From Chitinophaga sp. MM2321 (lineage in GTDB: Bacteria > Bacteroidota > Bacteroidia > Chitinophagales > Chitinophagaceae), in contig NZ_OZ035533.1 of the NCBI RefSeq assembly GCF_964033635.1, positions 5,737,001-5,801,000 of the forward strand: a stretch of 64,000 bases of DNA, given 5' to 3'. Shown here one piece after another: positions 1 through 9,122 of the stretch. The position numbers and the translations under genes were made by a program. Position 1 is the stretch's first letter. Each line of letters begins with the position of its first letter. The notes under the pieces are model-generated. The model made no database searches and was not told the DNA's origin. It saw only the letters and a program-made list of their open reading frames with translations.

Positions 1-255
1 CTGCTTTTGCAGGCGCCAGGCTTCGCGGCTGAGGCGTTTGATGCGGTTACGGTCCGTTGCGTGGGGAAAGCGGCGTGTAGAGGCGCTAAAACCTATCTGC
101 ACAGGAAACTTGTTTACTGGCAGCGTAGTCACTGGCATGTAAATGATACGGTATGGAAAAACAGAAAACGCTTTTCCTTCACGAAAAAGCGTTTCAATAA
201 GTTTTCTGCTTTTTAACCTTTCTTCCTTTTTAAAAGAATAAGTTTTTATGGCAAT
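1..255 (-). CDS. rnpA: Ribonuclease P protein component (3' end outside window)
   Basis: Protein subunit of RNase P, which removes 5' leaders from tRNA precursors. Read leftward, the frame gives the family pattern: an N-terminal FKKEERLKSRKLIETLF segment, FPYRIIYMPV, and the basic signature RNRIKRLSREAWRLQK that contacts the RNA. The gene follows rpmH by 16 nt, the classical rpmH-rnpA order. No ATG, GTG, TTG or CTG occurs in frame between the upstream stop (279-277) and the conserved FKKEERL block, so I place the start at ATT (255-253), which has AGGAG (269-265) 9 nt upstream; ATA at 249 is the only other candidate. The C-terminus is lost at the window edge. Family identity is secure, the exact start less so. 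Confidence 0.9.
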   Translation of the reverse strand, partial: MAIKTYSFKKEERLKSRKLIETLFREGKAFSVFPYRIIYMPVTTLPVNKFPVQIGFSASTRRFPHATDRNRIKRLSREAWRLQKQ

Positions 256-271
256 TGTATTTAGCTCCTGA

Positions 272-427
272 TTATTTCAGCTTACGTTCGTCAGAAACAG
301 TCAGCTTCTTACGACCTTTTGCCCTGCGGGAAGCCAGTACCTTACGGCCGTTGGCAGTTTCCATTCTCTTTCTGAAGCCGTGAACGCTCTTTCTGCGTCT
401 GTTATGCGGTTGAAAAGTACGTTTCAT
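272..427 (-). CDS. rpmH: 50S ribosomal protein L34
   Basis: Small, very basic large-subunit ribosomal protein of 51 residues, too short for most ORF filters. The translation starts [20 protein letters not shown], the near-invariant L34 N-terminus, and continues with [18 protein letters not shown], typical of the family. The length is usual for L34. It is the first gene of the rpmH-rnpA unit, with rnpA beginning 16 nt after its stop. A TACCTTTG -7 element lies about 77 nt upstream on the same strand. Nothing about the gene itself is odd. Confidence 0.97.
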   Translation of the reverse strand: MKRTFQPHNRRRKSVHGFRKRMETANGRKVLASRRAKGRKKLTVSDERKLK

Positions 428-503
428 TTCTTATTTTTTGTTTTTACCTGTACTATACTAAGACATTCCGGTTTAAAGGAATAGTGTTTTTTAAAACGGA
501 AGG

Positions 504-511
504 CAAAGGTA
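504..511 (-). promoter_or_regulatory. -7 promoter element of rpmH-rnpA
   Basis: Reading leftward, TACCTTTG matches the Bacteroidota -7 consensus TAnnTTTG. A T-rich TTTT stands about 20 nt upstream in place of TTTG. Transcription would start near 498 and give a leader of about 70 nt before the rpmH ATG at 427. Confidence 0.6.
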
Positions 512-557
512 GCAGAAAATTTTTAAAAAGTAAAATTAAATCCAAAATCTCAAATGT

Positions 558-594
558 AAAAGTGGAATGCAGCTGACGCCACATTCCACTTTTT
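558..594. terminator. Bidirectional intrinsic terminator after the skp pair
   Basis: AGTGGAATG (561-569) and CATTCCACT (582-590) form a 9-bp stem flanked by A runs on the left and T runs on the right. It sits between the end of the leftward skp gene (611) and the rpmH promoter, so it probably ends the uppS-bamA-skp-skp transcript. Confidence 0.7.
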
Positions 595-610
595 ATATTA
601 AAGACGTTTA

Positions 611-1120
611 TTATTTAATACCCAGTTTAGCTTTTACAGCCGGCAGCAGATCGTCGCCTGAAGGAGATACCAGTAACAGACCGCCAGAGCTGTCAATTAC
701 ATAACCATAACCTTTTTCTTTCGCTACATCTTCGATAGCTTTACGTGCTTTATCGTAGATAGGTTTCAGCAAATCCTGTTGTTTCTGCTGTACTTTTTGT
801 TCAGCCTGTTCGCGGTAATCCTGGATACGCTTCTGAGAATCCTGGATTTCACGACCTTTGATTTCCTTCATATTTTCGGTCATGCTGGCCGCCTTTTCGT
901 CAAATTCCTTCATCTTTTTTGTATATTCATCCACCAGGGCTTTACCATCAGCTTCCAGGCCCTGAGCGAATGTTTGCAGATCAGTTTCAGCCTTCTTAGC
1001 TTCCGGCATGCTTCCTACAAGCGCCTGAGCATTGATATGCGCCACCTTAGATTGTGCCATTGCATTCACGCTGAACAAACCGGTAACTGCCACAAAAGCA
1101 ATAATTACGTACTTCTTCAT
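611..1120 (-). CDS. OmpH/Skp family periplasmic chaperone (second copy)
   Basis: Periplasmic chaperone of the OmpH/Skp family, which holds unfolded outer-membrane proteins on their way to the BAM complex. The 169-residue product has a signal peptide (MKKYVIIAFVAVTGLFSVNA, cleavage after AMAQ), a short beta segment SKVAHINAQALVGSMPEAKK, a long highly charged coiled-coil middle (about residues 45-125) that would form the tentacles, and a C-terminal segment near GYGYVIDSSGGLLLV that closes the trimer core. It lies last in the uppS-bamA-skp-skp operon, 57 nt after its paralogue. Tandem skp genes after bamA are common in Bacteroidota. Confidence 0.9.
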   Translation of the reverse strand: MKKYVIIAFVAVTGLFSVNAMAQSKVAHINAQALVGSMPEAKKAETDLQTFAQGLEADGKALVDEYTKKMKEFDEKAASMTENMKEIKGREIQDSQKRIQDYREQAEQKVQQKQQDLLKPIYDKARKAIEDVAKEKGYGYVIDSSGGLLLVSPSGDDLLPAVKAKLGIK

Positions 1121-1177
1121 GATGTTGTCTGTGTTTAAAAAAATTTAAATACTTATAGTTAAAAAATAGGTGCACGT

Positions 1178-1693
1178 TTATTTCTTCACGCCCAGCGACT
1201 TCAGAATTTCTTCACTCTTATCCAGTTTCGGATCAGAGAAGATAACCGTTGCACCACCGGCCTTGTCCAGTACAAAGTCATACATCCTGCTGGCAGACAG
1301 CTTTTGTACGGCATTGTAAATCTTGTCCTGTATGGGCTTTACCAGCTCCTCTCTTTTTTTGAAAAGATCCCCTTCGTAACCAAAGCGTTTCTTTTGCAGG
1401 TCTTTTGCATCCTTTTCCCTCGCTACTATTTCATCTTCCCTTTTACGTTTCAGCTCTTCTGTAAGCATTACCTGCTCCGCCTGATAGGACTTGTACATTT
1501 TGTCCACTTCCTGGAATTTCGCATCAATTTCTTTCTGCCATTGCTCCGCAACCGCATCCAGCTTTTTCTGCGAATCCTTGTATTCAGGAATGCTCTCCAA
1601 AATATATTTTGTATCTATCACACAATAGCGTTGTGCACTTGTTGCACCTGCCATAGCCAATACAATAGCTGCTGTAATAAATAATCTTTTCAT
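1178..1693 (-). CDS. OmpH/Skp family periplasmic chaperone (first copy)
   Basis: Paralogue of the downstream Skp-like gene, 171 residues. I chose the ATG at 1693 because MKRLFITAAIVLAMAGATSAQ is a clean signal peptide; the frame is open further upstream into the end of bamA, but that extension has no signal character. The mature part begins RYCVIDTKYILESIPEYKDSQ, then a coiled coil rich in K, E and Q (about residues 45-125), and ends with a SRMYDFVLDKAGGATVIFSDP motif matching the Skp trimerisation region. It starts 64 nt after the bamA stop, so BamA and its client chaperones are probably co-expressed. Confidence 0.9.
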   Translation of the reverse strand: MKRLFITAAIVLAMAGATSAQRYCVIDTKYILESIPEYKDSQKKLDAVAEQWQKEIDAKFQEVDKMYKSYQAEQVMLTEELKRKREDEIVAREKDAKDLQKKRFGYEGDLFKKREELVKPIQDKIYNAVQKLSASRMYDFVLDKAGGATVIFSDPKLDKSEEILKSLGVKK

Positions 1694-1757
1694 GCTACTA
1701 TAGATTTTTGCAACCACCGGAACCCGGTTAATCTTGCAATATATAAATATTTCACAA

Positions 1758-4520
1758 TTATTCAGGTTCGAAGCCCAGCATAAATGTAAACTTAGCTGCA
1801 TCTTTTAAACCACCACCAGGTTTCAGACGGTCAAATCCTATACCATAATCAAATCCAAGCAATCCAAACATAGGCAGATAGAAGCGCATACCTATACCAG
1901 CAGAGCGACGCAGCCTGAAAGGATTGAAGTCCTGGATGTCACGATAACCGTTCGCTGCTTCCAGAAATGCCAGCCCAAAGATCGTAGAACTTGGATTCAG
2001 ACTAAATGGATAACGCAGCTCCATCACATACTTGTTAAACACGGTGAAACCTTCGTAACCAAGCGGTTGGCCATTCTCCGGATTCGAACTCGGGTTCGAT
2101 GTGTAATAAACCGGGTAACCTCTCTGCGAAATGATATCACGATCATAAATAGCGAAGTTGCTCAAACCATCTCCACCCAACTCAAACCGGCCGAAAGGCG
2201 ATAGCCTGGTGCGATTATTATAACGGCCTATGTAACCAAATTTGGCGGCCACCTTTAACACGAACGTTTTATTGTCCGTTCCCATAGGGCGGCTCAACGG
2301 TACATACCATTCTGCATTAAAGCGGTATTTCTGGTACTCGATAAAATTAAACTGCTTAGACACCGGCTCTTTTGAATAGTCTTTTTCAGGATTCAAAGCG
2401 GAGTACGGCGGCGTATACTGTGCAGACAACAAGAAGTTGGAACCGCTACTCGGGTAGATCTGCTGGTTGATAGAAGACCGCGACAGCGTCAGTTTCAGGT
2501 TCACGTTATTGGAAACCCCATTATCGAAACCTGCAATCCCAAAGTAGTTATAGTTCTTCAGCTTATACTGCTGATAGTTCACAGAATAGATCAGCGTAAA
2601 GAAGTCATCCGGCCATTTCAGCTGCTTACCCAATGAAACGGAAGCACCCAATACTTTAAAGTAACCATCTGTTGTAGCAGCCGGTTGGGTCTGCGTATAA
2701 TAGTTGCTGTAATAATTGCTGTAAGCATAAGGATTCTGGTAGCTGCTGTAGAAGCTCACAGAAAACTGGTTCCTCTTCTTACCACCCAGCCAGGGCTCTG
2801 TGAAAGAGAGGTTATAAGAACGGTATGCTTTACCATTGGAAGACACACGTACAGATAATTTCTGTCCGTCGCCACTTGGCAAAGGATCCCAGGTTTCTTT
2901 TTTGAAGATGTTACGCAGGGAGAAGTTGTTAAATGTTACCCCGAGTGTTCCGGTAAGTCCAATGTAGCCGCCCCATCCTGCAGACAGTTCCAGCTGGTCA
3001 TTTGCTTTTTCTTCTACGGTATAGTCAATATCCACGGTTCCATCAGCCACGTTTGGTACCGGGTTCATCCCGATCTTTTCCGGGTTAAAGAAGCCAAGGT
3101 TGGCAATTTCACGGTTAGAGCGGATCAGATCCTGGCGGCTGAATTTTTCACCGGGGATCGTACGCAACTCACGGCGGATAACGTGTTCATTTGTTTTCTC
3201 GTTACCGGCTATACGTACTTCCTTGATAGTAGCCTGCGGGCCTTCACGCAACCTGATCTCATAATCAATGGTATCGCCACGGATGCCGATTTCCACCGGA
3301 TCGATCTGGAAGAACAGGTAGCCATAGTCCATGTAGTAGCCGCTGATATCGCCGCCTTCCTGAGACATTTGCTTACCCAGTCTTTTTTCCAGCAGCTCCA
3401 GGTTATAGATATCGCCTCTTTTGATACCGAGGATCCGGGTCAGGACGGAGTCGCTGTACCGGGTATTCCCTTTCCAGGTAATATCACCGAAGTAGTATTT
3501 CTTTCCTTCGGAGATCTGCATATCCACGTTGAGGTTCTGAGTGACGGATTTATAGGTAGTATCCCGGGTAATCAGGGCATCCCTGTAACCTTTGGAGTTG
3601 TAGTAGCCTATCACCTTCCCTTTATCTTCAATATATTTTGTTTCGTTGAATTTGGCGGAGCTGAACAATTTAAAGCGGAAATATGGATCCAGTTCTTCCA
3701 GTGCCCTGGTAGGTTGCAGGAAACCGTACGTTTGCCAGAAATCGTTGGGTTGTGCCAGTGAATCCTCATAAACGTGTGAGTAATCAGGATGCAGCGTCAT
3801 GCGGGTACGCTCTTTAGTGCCTTTCATCTTCTTCTTCAGCTTGGAAGAAGCAATATTGTAGTTACCTACAATGTTGATGTTATTGATGCGCACCTTATTT
3901 CCTTTATCCACATTGAATACGAGGCTGACAGAATTTACCTGGCCGCTATCTTTTCGCTCGTCAATTTTCACGGTAGCATTCCCAAACCCTTTATCAGCGT
4001 AGAATTTATGTACCACCCCGATCACGTTCTGTTTTACGCTCTGTGTAGCTACGCTCCCTTTGCGGAGACCGGCTTTGGTAGCGATATCATCGGCTTCAGT
4101 CTTTTTAATTCCTCTGAAAACGAAGCTGTTCATACGTGGCATCTCGGTGAGCCCTATTTCCAGCCAGATCTTATTGTCTTCGATTTTGGTAACATAGATG
4201 GTTACATCAGCAAACAGGCGTTGCGACCACAGGCTCTGAATAGCCTTTGTAAACTGGTCACCCCCGGGATACACCACCTTATCACCAACCGTGAGGCCTG
4301 AGAGCGACAGCAGCAATGACTTATCCAGGTATTGGGTACCAGCAACGGTAATATCGGCTATCTCGTACTGTTGCGGAGTTCCCATGTTAAGCGGGGACAT
4401 AGCCGGCGGATTAGCTGGTTGCAAGGGAGGAACGGTATCTTTCTGCTGAGCGGATACACGTATGCCTGCACTGCAACATAATGCTATAGCCAGAAGGCCC
4501 TTAGGAAATAATTTCTTCAT
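1758..4520 (-). CDS. bamA: Outer membrane protein assembly factor BamA
   Basis: Omp85-family core of the BAM complex that folds beta-barrels into the outer membrane. From the ATG at 4520 the product is 920 residues with a signal peptide (MKKLFPKGLLAIALCCSAGI, cleavage near VSAQ). POTRA repeats occupy about residues 55-480 (for example KEVRIAGNEKTNEHVIRREL), and a C-terminal 16-strand barrel carries the loop-6 type motif RGYPVY and ends FTFMLGFEPE with a terminal aromatic/acidic signature. It is longer than the E. coli protein (about 810), partly through insertions between POTRA domains, as is usual in Bacteroidota. The start overlaps the end of uppS by 20 nt, suggesting translational coupling. 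An upstream in-frame ATG at 4550 would add ten residues before the signal peptide. Confidence 0.95.
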   Translation of the reverse strand: MKKLFPKGLLAIALCCSAGIRVSAQQKDTVPPLQPANPPAMSPLNMGTPQQYEIADITVAGTQYLDKSLLLSLSGLTVGDKVVYPGGDQFTKAIQSLWSQRLFADVTIYVTKIEDNKIWLEIGLTEMPRMNSFVFRGIKKTEADDIATKAGLRKGSVATQSVKQNVIGVVHKFYADKGFGNATVKIDERKDSGQVNSVSLVFNVDKGNKVRINNINIVGNYNIASSKLKKKMKGTKERTRMTLHPDYSHVYEDSLAQPNDFWQTYGFLQPTRALEELDPYFRFKLFSSAKFNETKYIEDKGKVIGYYNSKGYRDALITRDTTYKSVTQNLNVDMQISEGKKYYFGDITWKGNTRYSDSVLTRILGIKRGDIYNLELLEKRLGKQMSQEGGDISGYYMDYGYLFFQIDPVEIGIRGDTIDYEIRLREGPQATIKEVRIAGNEKTNEHVIRRELRTIPGEKFSRQDLIRSNREIANLGFFNPEKIGMNPVPNVADGTVDIDYTVEEKANDQLELSAGWGGYIGLTGTLGVTFNNFSLRNIFKKETWDPLPSGDGQKLSVRVSSNGKAYRSYNLSFTEPWLGGKKRNQFSVSFYSSYQNPYAYSNYYSNYYTQTQPAATTDGYFKVLGASVSLGKQLKWPDDFFTLIYSVNYQQYKLKNYNYFGIAGFDNGVSNNVNLKLTLSRSSINQQIYPSSGSNFLLSAQYTPPYSALNPEKDYSKEPVSKQFNFIEYQKYRFNAEWYVPLSRPMGTDNKTFVLKVAAKFGYIGRYNNRTRLSPFGRFELGGDGLSNFAIYDRDIISQRGYPVYYTSNPSSNPENGQPLGYEGFTVFNKYVMELRYPFSLNPSSTIFGLAFLEAANGYRDIQDFNPFRLRRSAGIGMRFYLPMFGLLGFDYGIGFDRLKPGGGLKDAAKFTFMLGFEPE

Positions 4521-5262
4521 TCTGCTGAATTTGTTCGCTTGTTTTGCCAAAGCGCCGTTCTCTGGTTTGGTAATTTAAGATGGCTTGGTAAAGATGTTCA
4601 TTGCGGAAATCCGGCCAGCGGGTATCTGTAAAATACAGTTCCGCATAGGCCAGTTGATATAACAGAAAATTACTGATCCGACATTCTCCACTGGTACGGA
4701 TCATTAGTTCAGGATCCGGCAAACCGGCAGTACAGAGATATTTTTCCCATACTTCGGGTGTTACAGCTGCCGGGTCCAGGGCTCCCTTTTTTACGTCCGC
4801 TGCAATTTTTTTGGCTGCATTCACAATTTCCCACCTGGCACTATAGCTAAGGGCCATTATAAGGTTCAACCCCGTGTTATGGCTGGTAAGTGCAATGGCC
4901 TCCTCCATTTCCTGCTGGCATTGGGGGGGCAACATGTCCATATCGCCTATTACACGTAGCCTGATATTATTTTTGGATAACGTGTTTACCTCCTTACGGA
5001 TCGTATTTACAAGTAATTCCATGATGCCGTTCACTTCATAAACAGGGCGGTCCCAGTTTTCCGTAGAAAACGCGTATAGGGTAAGATAGCCTATTCCAAG
5101 TTCAGCACAGGTTTCTACGATGGTGCGCACACTCTCCACTCCCTCGTGATGCCCATACAACCTGTCCTGTCCCCGCTCCTTTGCCCAACGGCCATTACCG
5201 TCCATAATAATGGCGATGTGGCGCGGTAACCGTTGTAAGTCCAATTTATCCTTCAAGCTCAT
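4501..5262 (-). CDS. uppS: Isoprenyl transferase (undecaprenyl diphosphate synthase)
   Basis: Cis-prenyltransferase that makes the C55 lipid carrier for peptidoglycan and glycan export. Family motifs are clear: HIAIIMDGNGRWA with the catalytic Asp and the RWA motif, GHHEGVESVR, YLTLYAFSTENW, and DPELMIRTSGECRISNFLLY followed by the AYAELYFTDTRWPDF segment. I place the start at 5262 (MSLKDKLDLQRLPRHIA); the frame is open further upstream but those residues are unlike the family and overlap the leader. The gene heads a leftward operon with bamA and two skp genes and overlaps bamA by 20 nt. A TTTG/TATTTTTG promoter lies about 80-105 nt upstream. Confidence 0.96.
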   Translation of the reverse strand: MSLKDKLDLQRLPRHIAIIMDGNGRWAKERGQDRLYGHHEGVESVRTIVETCAELGIGYLTLYAFSTENWDRPVYEVNGIMELLVNTIRKEVNTLSKNNIRLRVIGDMDMLPPQCQQEMEEAIALTSHNTGLNLIMALSYSARWEIVNAAKKIAADVKKGALDPAAVTPEVWEKYLCTAGLPDPELMIRTSGECRISNFLLYQLAYAELYFTDTRWPDFRNEHLYQAILNYQTRERRFGKTSEQIQQNEEIIS

Positions 5263-5331
5263 TTGTGTCAGGCGTATTATATCAGTTTTATTTGTTATTA
5301 CAGATTTACTAAAAGAGTTACTAAAAGTGTG

Positions 5332-5369
5332 CAAAGATACAAAAATAGAGTAATGACTTTTTCAGCAAA
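5332..5369 (-). promoter_or_regulatory. Promoter of the uppS-bamA-skp-skp operon
   Basis: Leftward, TTTG (5369-5366), an 18-nt spacer and TATTTTTG (5347-5340) match the Bacteroidota -33/-7 consensus. A second -7-like TATCTTTG follows directly (5339-5332). Two closely spaced start sites are possible, with a leader of about 65-75 nt to the ATG at 5262. Confidence 0.65.
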
Positions 5370-5501
5370 GCATAACCAGTTGTTTTAACGTAGTTTTAAC
5401 AGCGAATTCAGTCCCAGTGAGGCTTTTGGGAAATTAAACGGGATTACAGGCCTGTTTGGAGGTGTTAAAAGGCTACCTGTAGAAAGTATCTTCCCCGTAA
5501 A

Positions 5502-6368
5502 TTAAAATTTACAGTTGTAAGAAGTAAACAAAATGCTGAAGGTGAGCTCAATGGTCAAAAACTGATCTTTATCCCTGCTGTTTCCGCGCTGGCGGCCCGT
5601 TACACCTATAGGTGTGCTTATTACCCCCGACCTGTCCTGCAACTGGTAGGCTACTGTTGGCTGACCGTTGGCCAGTGGCGGAAATGCGCCAGGACCGGCA
5701 TAAGCGGTACTTACATCATCCAGATAATCCGTTTGTGCAAAACGGTACAGGGCCTCCAGACCCACATTTACTTTTTTTGAAATATTATACTTGAATCCGC
5801 CCCCGATTAAAAAAGCGTAGGATATCAGGCTATAGGGTTTGCGGTCCGGATACAGGGCAGTTCCTTGTCCTTCCGTGTGCATGGGTTGTAAAAAATACTT
5901 AACGCCGCCAAGGTAGGTATATGGGTTAAAATGAAAAATACTGGCTCCCCCGGTCAGGTAAGGCGTAAACCTGCGATCCAGGCTCCCCGGCTCAAAACTG
6001 AAAAAGTTAAAATCCCCCTGAAGAGAGAACTCCCATAAATTTGTATTGAAACTCAGGTTGCGCCGGTGCTGAAATTCATTTTTGTTGTATACATCCGAAT
6101 AGCCCAGCTGCATAAACCGGGCATGCGCCCGCACCCCCACATATTGATTCATGTACTTCCTGTAATAGATACCTATAGCGGGTTTTAGCGTATTTAAAGC
6201 CCCCCGGGGATTCAAATCCCCCATATATTGCGCTCCTCCCACCGAAAACCCCAGCTCCCCCACATATCCCAGCTCATGCTGCGCTGCTACCCTGCCGGGA
6301 CACAGACAACCTGCCACGAATAGTAATGATAACGCAATGTATTCAGGATATAGAAAAGCTTTCCGCAT
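5502..6368 (-). CDS. DUF6089-type outer membrane beta-barrel protein
   Basis: Predicted outer-membrane barrel of 288 residues. It starts with a signal peptide (MRKAFLYPEYIALSLLFVAG, cleavage near VAAQ), then ELGYVGELGFSVGGAQYMGDL and alternating amphipathic strands, with PYLTGGASIFHFNPY in the middle and the closing strand FLTIELTFSILFTSYNCKF. The order nadK - this protein - uppS - bamA - skp recurs in Bacteroidota, which is the main basis for the DUF6089 call. The function is not known; the context suggests a role in the outer membrane, possibly in assembly. The 239 nt before uppS hold only the operon promoter. Confidence 0.8.
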   Translation of the reverse strand: MRKAFLYPEYIALSLLFVAGCLCPGRVAAQHELGYVGELGFSVGGAQYMGDLNPRGALNTLKPAIGIYYRKYMNQYVGVRAHARFMQLGYSDVYNKNEFQHRRNLSFNTNLWEFSLQGDFNFFSFEPGSLDRRFTPYLTGGASIFHFNPYTYLGGVKYFLQPMHTEGQGTALYPDRKPYSLISYAFLIGGGFKYNISKKVNVGLEALYRFAQTDYLDDVSTAYAGPGAFPPLANGQPTVAYQLQDRSGVISTPIGVTGRQRGNSRDKDQFLTIELTFSILFTSYNCKF

Positions 6369-6534
6369 AAATCAGTTCTACTTAAACGCAAAAATGCCGG
6401 ATTTATTTAATGTGTGACTGATCATTATGCAAACATCTGAAGAAGCAGGGCCAATTCACAGGCAATTAAATGTCACAATCAGCAGGCAATACATTTGTAA
6501 ATGTAGCAATATATTTTACAATTAATCTCCTGGA

Positions 6535-7425
6535 TCAGATTTTGATCGTGTTCCTCGTATCTATCCCCCACAACAGCTTATTGCGCAGGGTATGCAGGAA
6601 ATTACTGTCGTCCAGCCGCAGTAAACTCAACTTAAACTGTTCCTTTTTAATGGCCAGCTGCACGGTATTATCAATGGTTTCCATCCTGCTATCCATGGTA
6701 CAGAGAAACTGGTCGCTCCGGCCCTCCACCTCAAAGGAAATGACACTCGTATTGGGTACTACCACCGGTCTTACATTCAGGTTGTGCGGCGCTACGGGTG
6801 TAATGACAAAGTTTCCCGCATCCGGGAACACGATTGGACCACCGCAGCTAAGCGAATAACCGGTAGAACCCGTAGGTGTAGCCACAATCAGCCCATCAGC
6901 CCAATAAGTATTTAAAAATTCCCCGTTCAGGTAGGTATGGATTCTTACCATGGCAGAGGTATCTTTTTTGTGAATGGTAAACTCATTCAACGCATACGGC
7001 ACTTCTCCGAATAAAGGAATATTGGCGTCCAGATGTAGTAATGAACGCTGATCCACCACATAAGTACGGTTCAGTAACGCCTCTACCAGCGAGTGAATCT
7101 CTTCCTTGCCTATACTGGCCAGAAATCCCAGTCGCCCGAAATTGATCCCGATCACAGGAATATTCGTGTCCCGCACATAGCAAACGGTATCCAGCAAGGT
7201 ACCGTCGCCGCCCAGGCTCATCAGAAAGTCTATTTTTCCCGGCAGATCTTCCGCACAGGAAAATATGGCCGGTATCTTATCAAAAGAAATATGCTGTTGT
7301 AAAGTGCGAAAAAAAGGCTCATAAATAATGGCTTCGATCTCTGCCCGCTGCAATTCATCCAGCAACAAACGGATGTTTGCAATATCTTCTGTAATAAATC
7401 CCCTGCTATAAAGTGCTACCTGCAT
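6535..7425 (-). CDS. nadK: NAD kinase
   Basis: Phosphorylates NAD to NADP in the cytosol. The 296-residue protein has the diagnostic GGDGTLLDTV motif with the catalytic Asp, then NFGRLGFLAS, the NE/D-type LNEFTIHK segment, and the ATP/NAD site TPTGSTGYSLSCGGPIV, followed by PVAPHNLNVRPVVVP. Length and motif order are usual for bacterial NadK. It lies between the Omp85-like gene (73 nt upstream) and the DUF6089 barrel gene. I see no recognisable promoter directly in front, so read-through from upstream genes is likely. Confidence 0.96.
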   Translation of the reverse strand: MQVALYSRGFITEDIANIRLLLDELQRAEIEAIIYEPFFRTLQQHISFDKIPAIFSCAEDLPGKIDFLMSLGGDGTLLDTVCYVRDTNIPVIGINFGRLGFLASIGKEEIHSLVEALLNRTYVVDQRSLLHLDANIPLFGEVPYALNEFTIHKKDTSAMVRIHTYLNGEFLNTYWADGLIVATPTGSTGYSLSCGGPIVFPDAGNFVITPVAPHNLNVRPVVVPNTSVISFEVEGRSDQFLCTMDSRMETIDNTVQLAIKKEQFKLSLLRLDDSNFLHTLRNKLLWGIDTRNTIKI

Positions 7426-7498
7426 TTCGTAATTGGCTTAATTTAAAAGGATGCGTTTACCCGTTATCGTGCTTTACAAAAAGCCACCGGCAAACTAC

Positions 7499-8932
7499 TT
7501 ACATATCCACGCTCGTGTGTAAAAATAGTCCTTTTTGCCCTAACTGATTAACGCTGTACTCTATACGCAGACAGGTATCATAAAAGGATACGATGTCGAG
7601 CCCGATGCCACCCGTATACAACATACGATTATTCAGGAAGCCGTTGCCGGGAAATTTGGTGTGCGCATAACCCGCATCCCCAAATACTTTGGCGAGAATC
7701 CGCACCGGTACCGTATTAAATTTTTTGGGAACCACCGGTAATTTTACTTTGAAAGATAATAATTCCTGCCGGAGGGTAGATTTGAGAATAGCAAAACTGG
7801 TTCCATCCACCACATAATATTCCAGTCCGCGCAGGTAATCATCTCCATAACCAAGTGCCTGCTGATTTACATACGGCTGATCAGCGGAAAATTTAACCTG
7901 GCTCCGGATACCCAGTGCGGCATAGGTTTTGGGACGAAGCTGCCAGAACTTTGCCATATTCAGGCGGAAACGGATATCATCAATATCATCAAATGGCGGG
8001 ATGCCTCTTTTCGACGCTTCGGCCATGATACTAATACCCTTCAGCGGATATACCCAGCTATCGGCCTTAATATAGCTCACCCTGTATATCAGGTCCATGT
8101 AACGCACGCTGGTACGCCCTTTCCCAAGATAGTTGGGATTAATGATGGCCACAGAATCCGCTACCTTTTCGTAGTTATAATTCAGGAATACCTGGTGGCG
8201 GGTATTGATAGCTTTACGGTAACTGTACCGGAGGCCCACGGTGTACACCTGGCGCAGGAAATCATCTTTTCGGAAAAACTGTTGCTTGTTTTCACTGGTA
8301 CTGTCATTCACCTCCCTGTTACGGCTATACGAAAACAGGAAGCCCAGGCCATGCCGGAAACGTTTATCAATATAGGGCAGGTCGTATTGCAGGGCCAACC
8401 GTTGTGTATATCCGAACTGCAGCGCAGCACTCAGTGCATCGTTGCGGCCGGTCAGGTTTTCCTGGGAACCTTTTACCCCTAAATTGATACGGTCAAGACT
8501 GCGCCGTTTTTCCACCCACCACTGGTTAAAATTACGGTCTGCCAGTTTGAAAACGGGAAAGGCGAAAGTGTACCAACGTTCCCACACCTCAAATACAAGG
8601 TCGGCAGTATTACCCTCCCAGCCTTTTACATTGGCCGTAACATTCAGGAACAACGAGGTATTGAGGAGTTGTTTCCGGCGTTCTTCGAGGGTTTCCGCCA
8701 GGTTTTTCAGGTAGATGGTATCTCCCGGCACTGTGCTTATCTCCCGCAGAATGATAGAAGTACGTGTTCTTTTATTACCTGTGATGATAATATTACGCAC
8801 GATGAGATAACTGGTGTCCTCTGCCGGTGCAACAGTTTGCCACTCTTCCCCGTGCAGACGTTCAGCGGCCACCGGCAGCACAATTCCCAGCAGGCATATC
8901 ATTCCCAGCATGTAGTAACAGCATCTCAGCAT
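7499..8932 (-). CDS. BamA/TamA-like outer membrane protein
   Basis: A second, shorter Omp85-superfamily protein of 477 residues. A signal peptide (MLRCCYYMLGMICLLGIVLP, cleavage near VAAE) is followed by a single POTRA-like domain (about residues 45-115: IIITGNKRTRTSIILREIST, then LFLNVTANVKGW) and a barrel of about 330 residues with a glycine-containing DDYLRGLEYYVVDG segment in the position of the conserved Omp85 loop. The C-terminal half has many alternating Tyr/Arg strands. With one POTRA it is not a full BamA; it may be a TamA-like or surface-antigen relative. The client is unknown. It lies 73 nt upstream of nadK. Confidence 0.8.
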   Translation of the reverse strand: MLRCCYYMLGMICLLGIVLPVAAERLHGEEWQTVAPAEDTSYLIVRNIIITGNKRTRTSIILREISTVPGDTIYLKNLAETLEERRKQLLNTSLFLNVTANVKGWEGNTADLVFEVWERWYTFAFPVFKLADRNFNQWWVEKRRSLDRINLGVKGSQENLTGRNDALSAALQFGYTQRLALQYDLPYIDKRFRHGLGFLFSYSRNREVNDSTSENKQQFFRKDDFLRQVYTVGLRYSYRKAINTRHQVFLNYNYEKVADSVAIINPNYLGKGRTSVRYMDLIYRVSYIKADSWVYPLKGISIMAEASKRGIPPFDDIDDIRFRLNMAKFWQLRPKTYAALGIRSQVKFSADQPYVNQQALGYGDDYLRGLEYYVVDGTSFAILKSTLRQELLSFKVKLPVVPKKFNTVPVRILAKVFGDAGYAHTKFPGNGFLNNRMLYTGGIGLDIVSFYDTCLRIEYSVNQLGQKGLFLHTSVDM

Positions 8933-9055
8933 GTAGGCCCCTTTCTTATTTAGAGATATACGAATTTTGTGACGATACGAATTTGCGACTCGAATATTAA
9001 ATCAAAAAATCCACAAATCACCAAATATAATAAATTGTTATTCCCGGGAATAAAA

Positions 9056-9091
9056 AGCAGCGACGGCGCAATAAATGAATATTGCGCCGTC
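9056..9091 (-). terminator. Inverted repeat / terminator after the CBS-domain gene
   Basis: GACGGCGCAAT (9062-9072) and ATTGCGCCGTC (9081-9091) form an 11-bp perfect stem. On the minus strand it is followed by GCTGCTTTTTATT, so it could end transcription from the CBS-domain gene before the Omp85-like gene. Confidence 0.6.
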
Positions 9092-9122
9092 ACCAGCTAT
9101 ACTATTGTGCGATGTTCTTTAT

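Noticed and set aside
1694..1801. N-terminal extension of the first skp gene
   Set aside because: The extra 36 residues precede a clean signal peptide and overlap the bamA end; not a plausible start.
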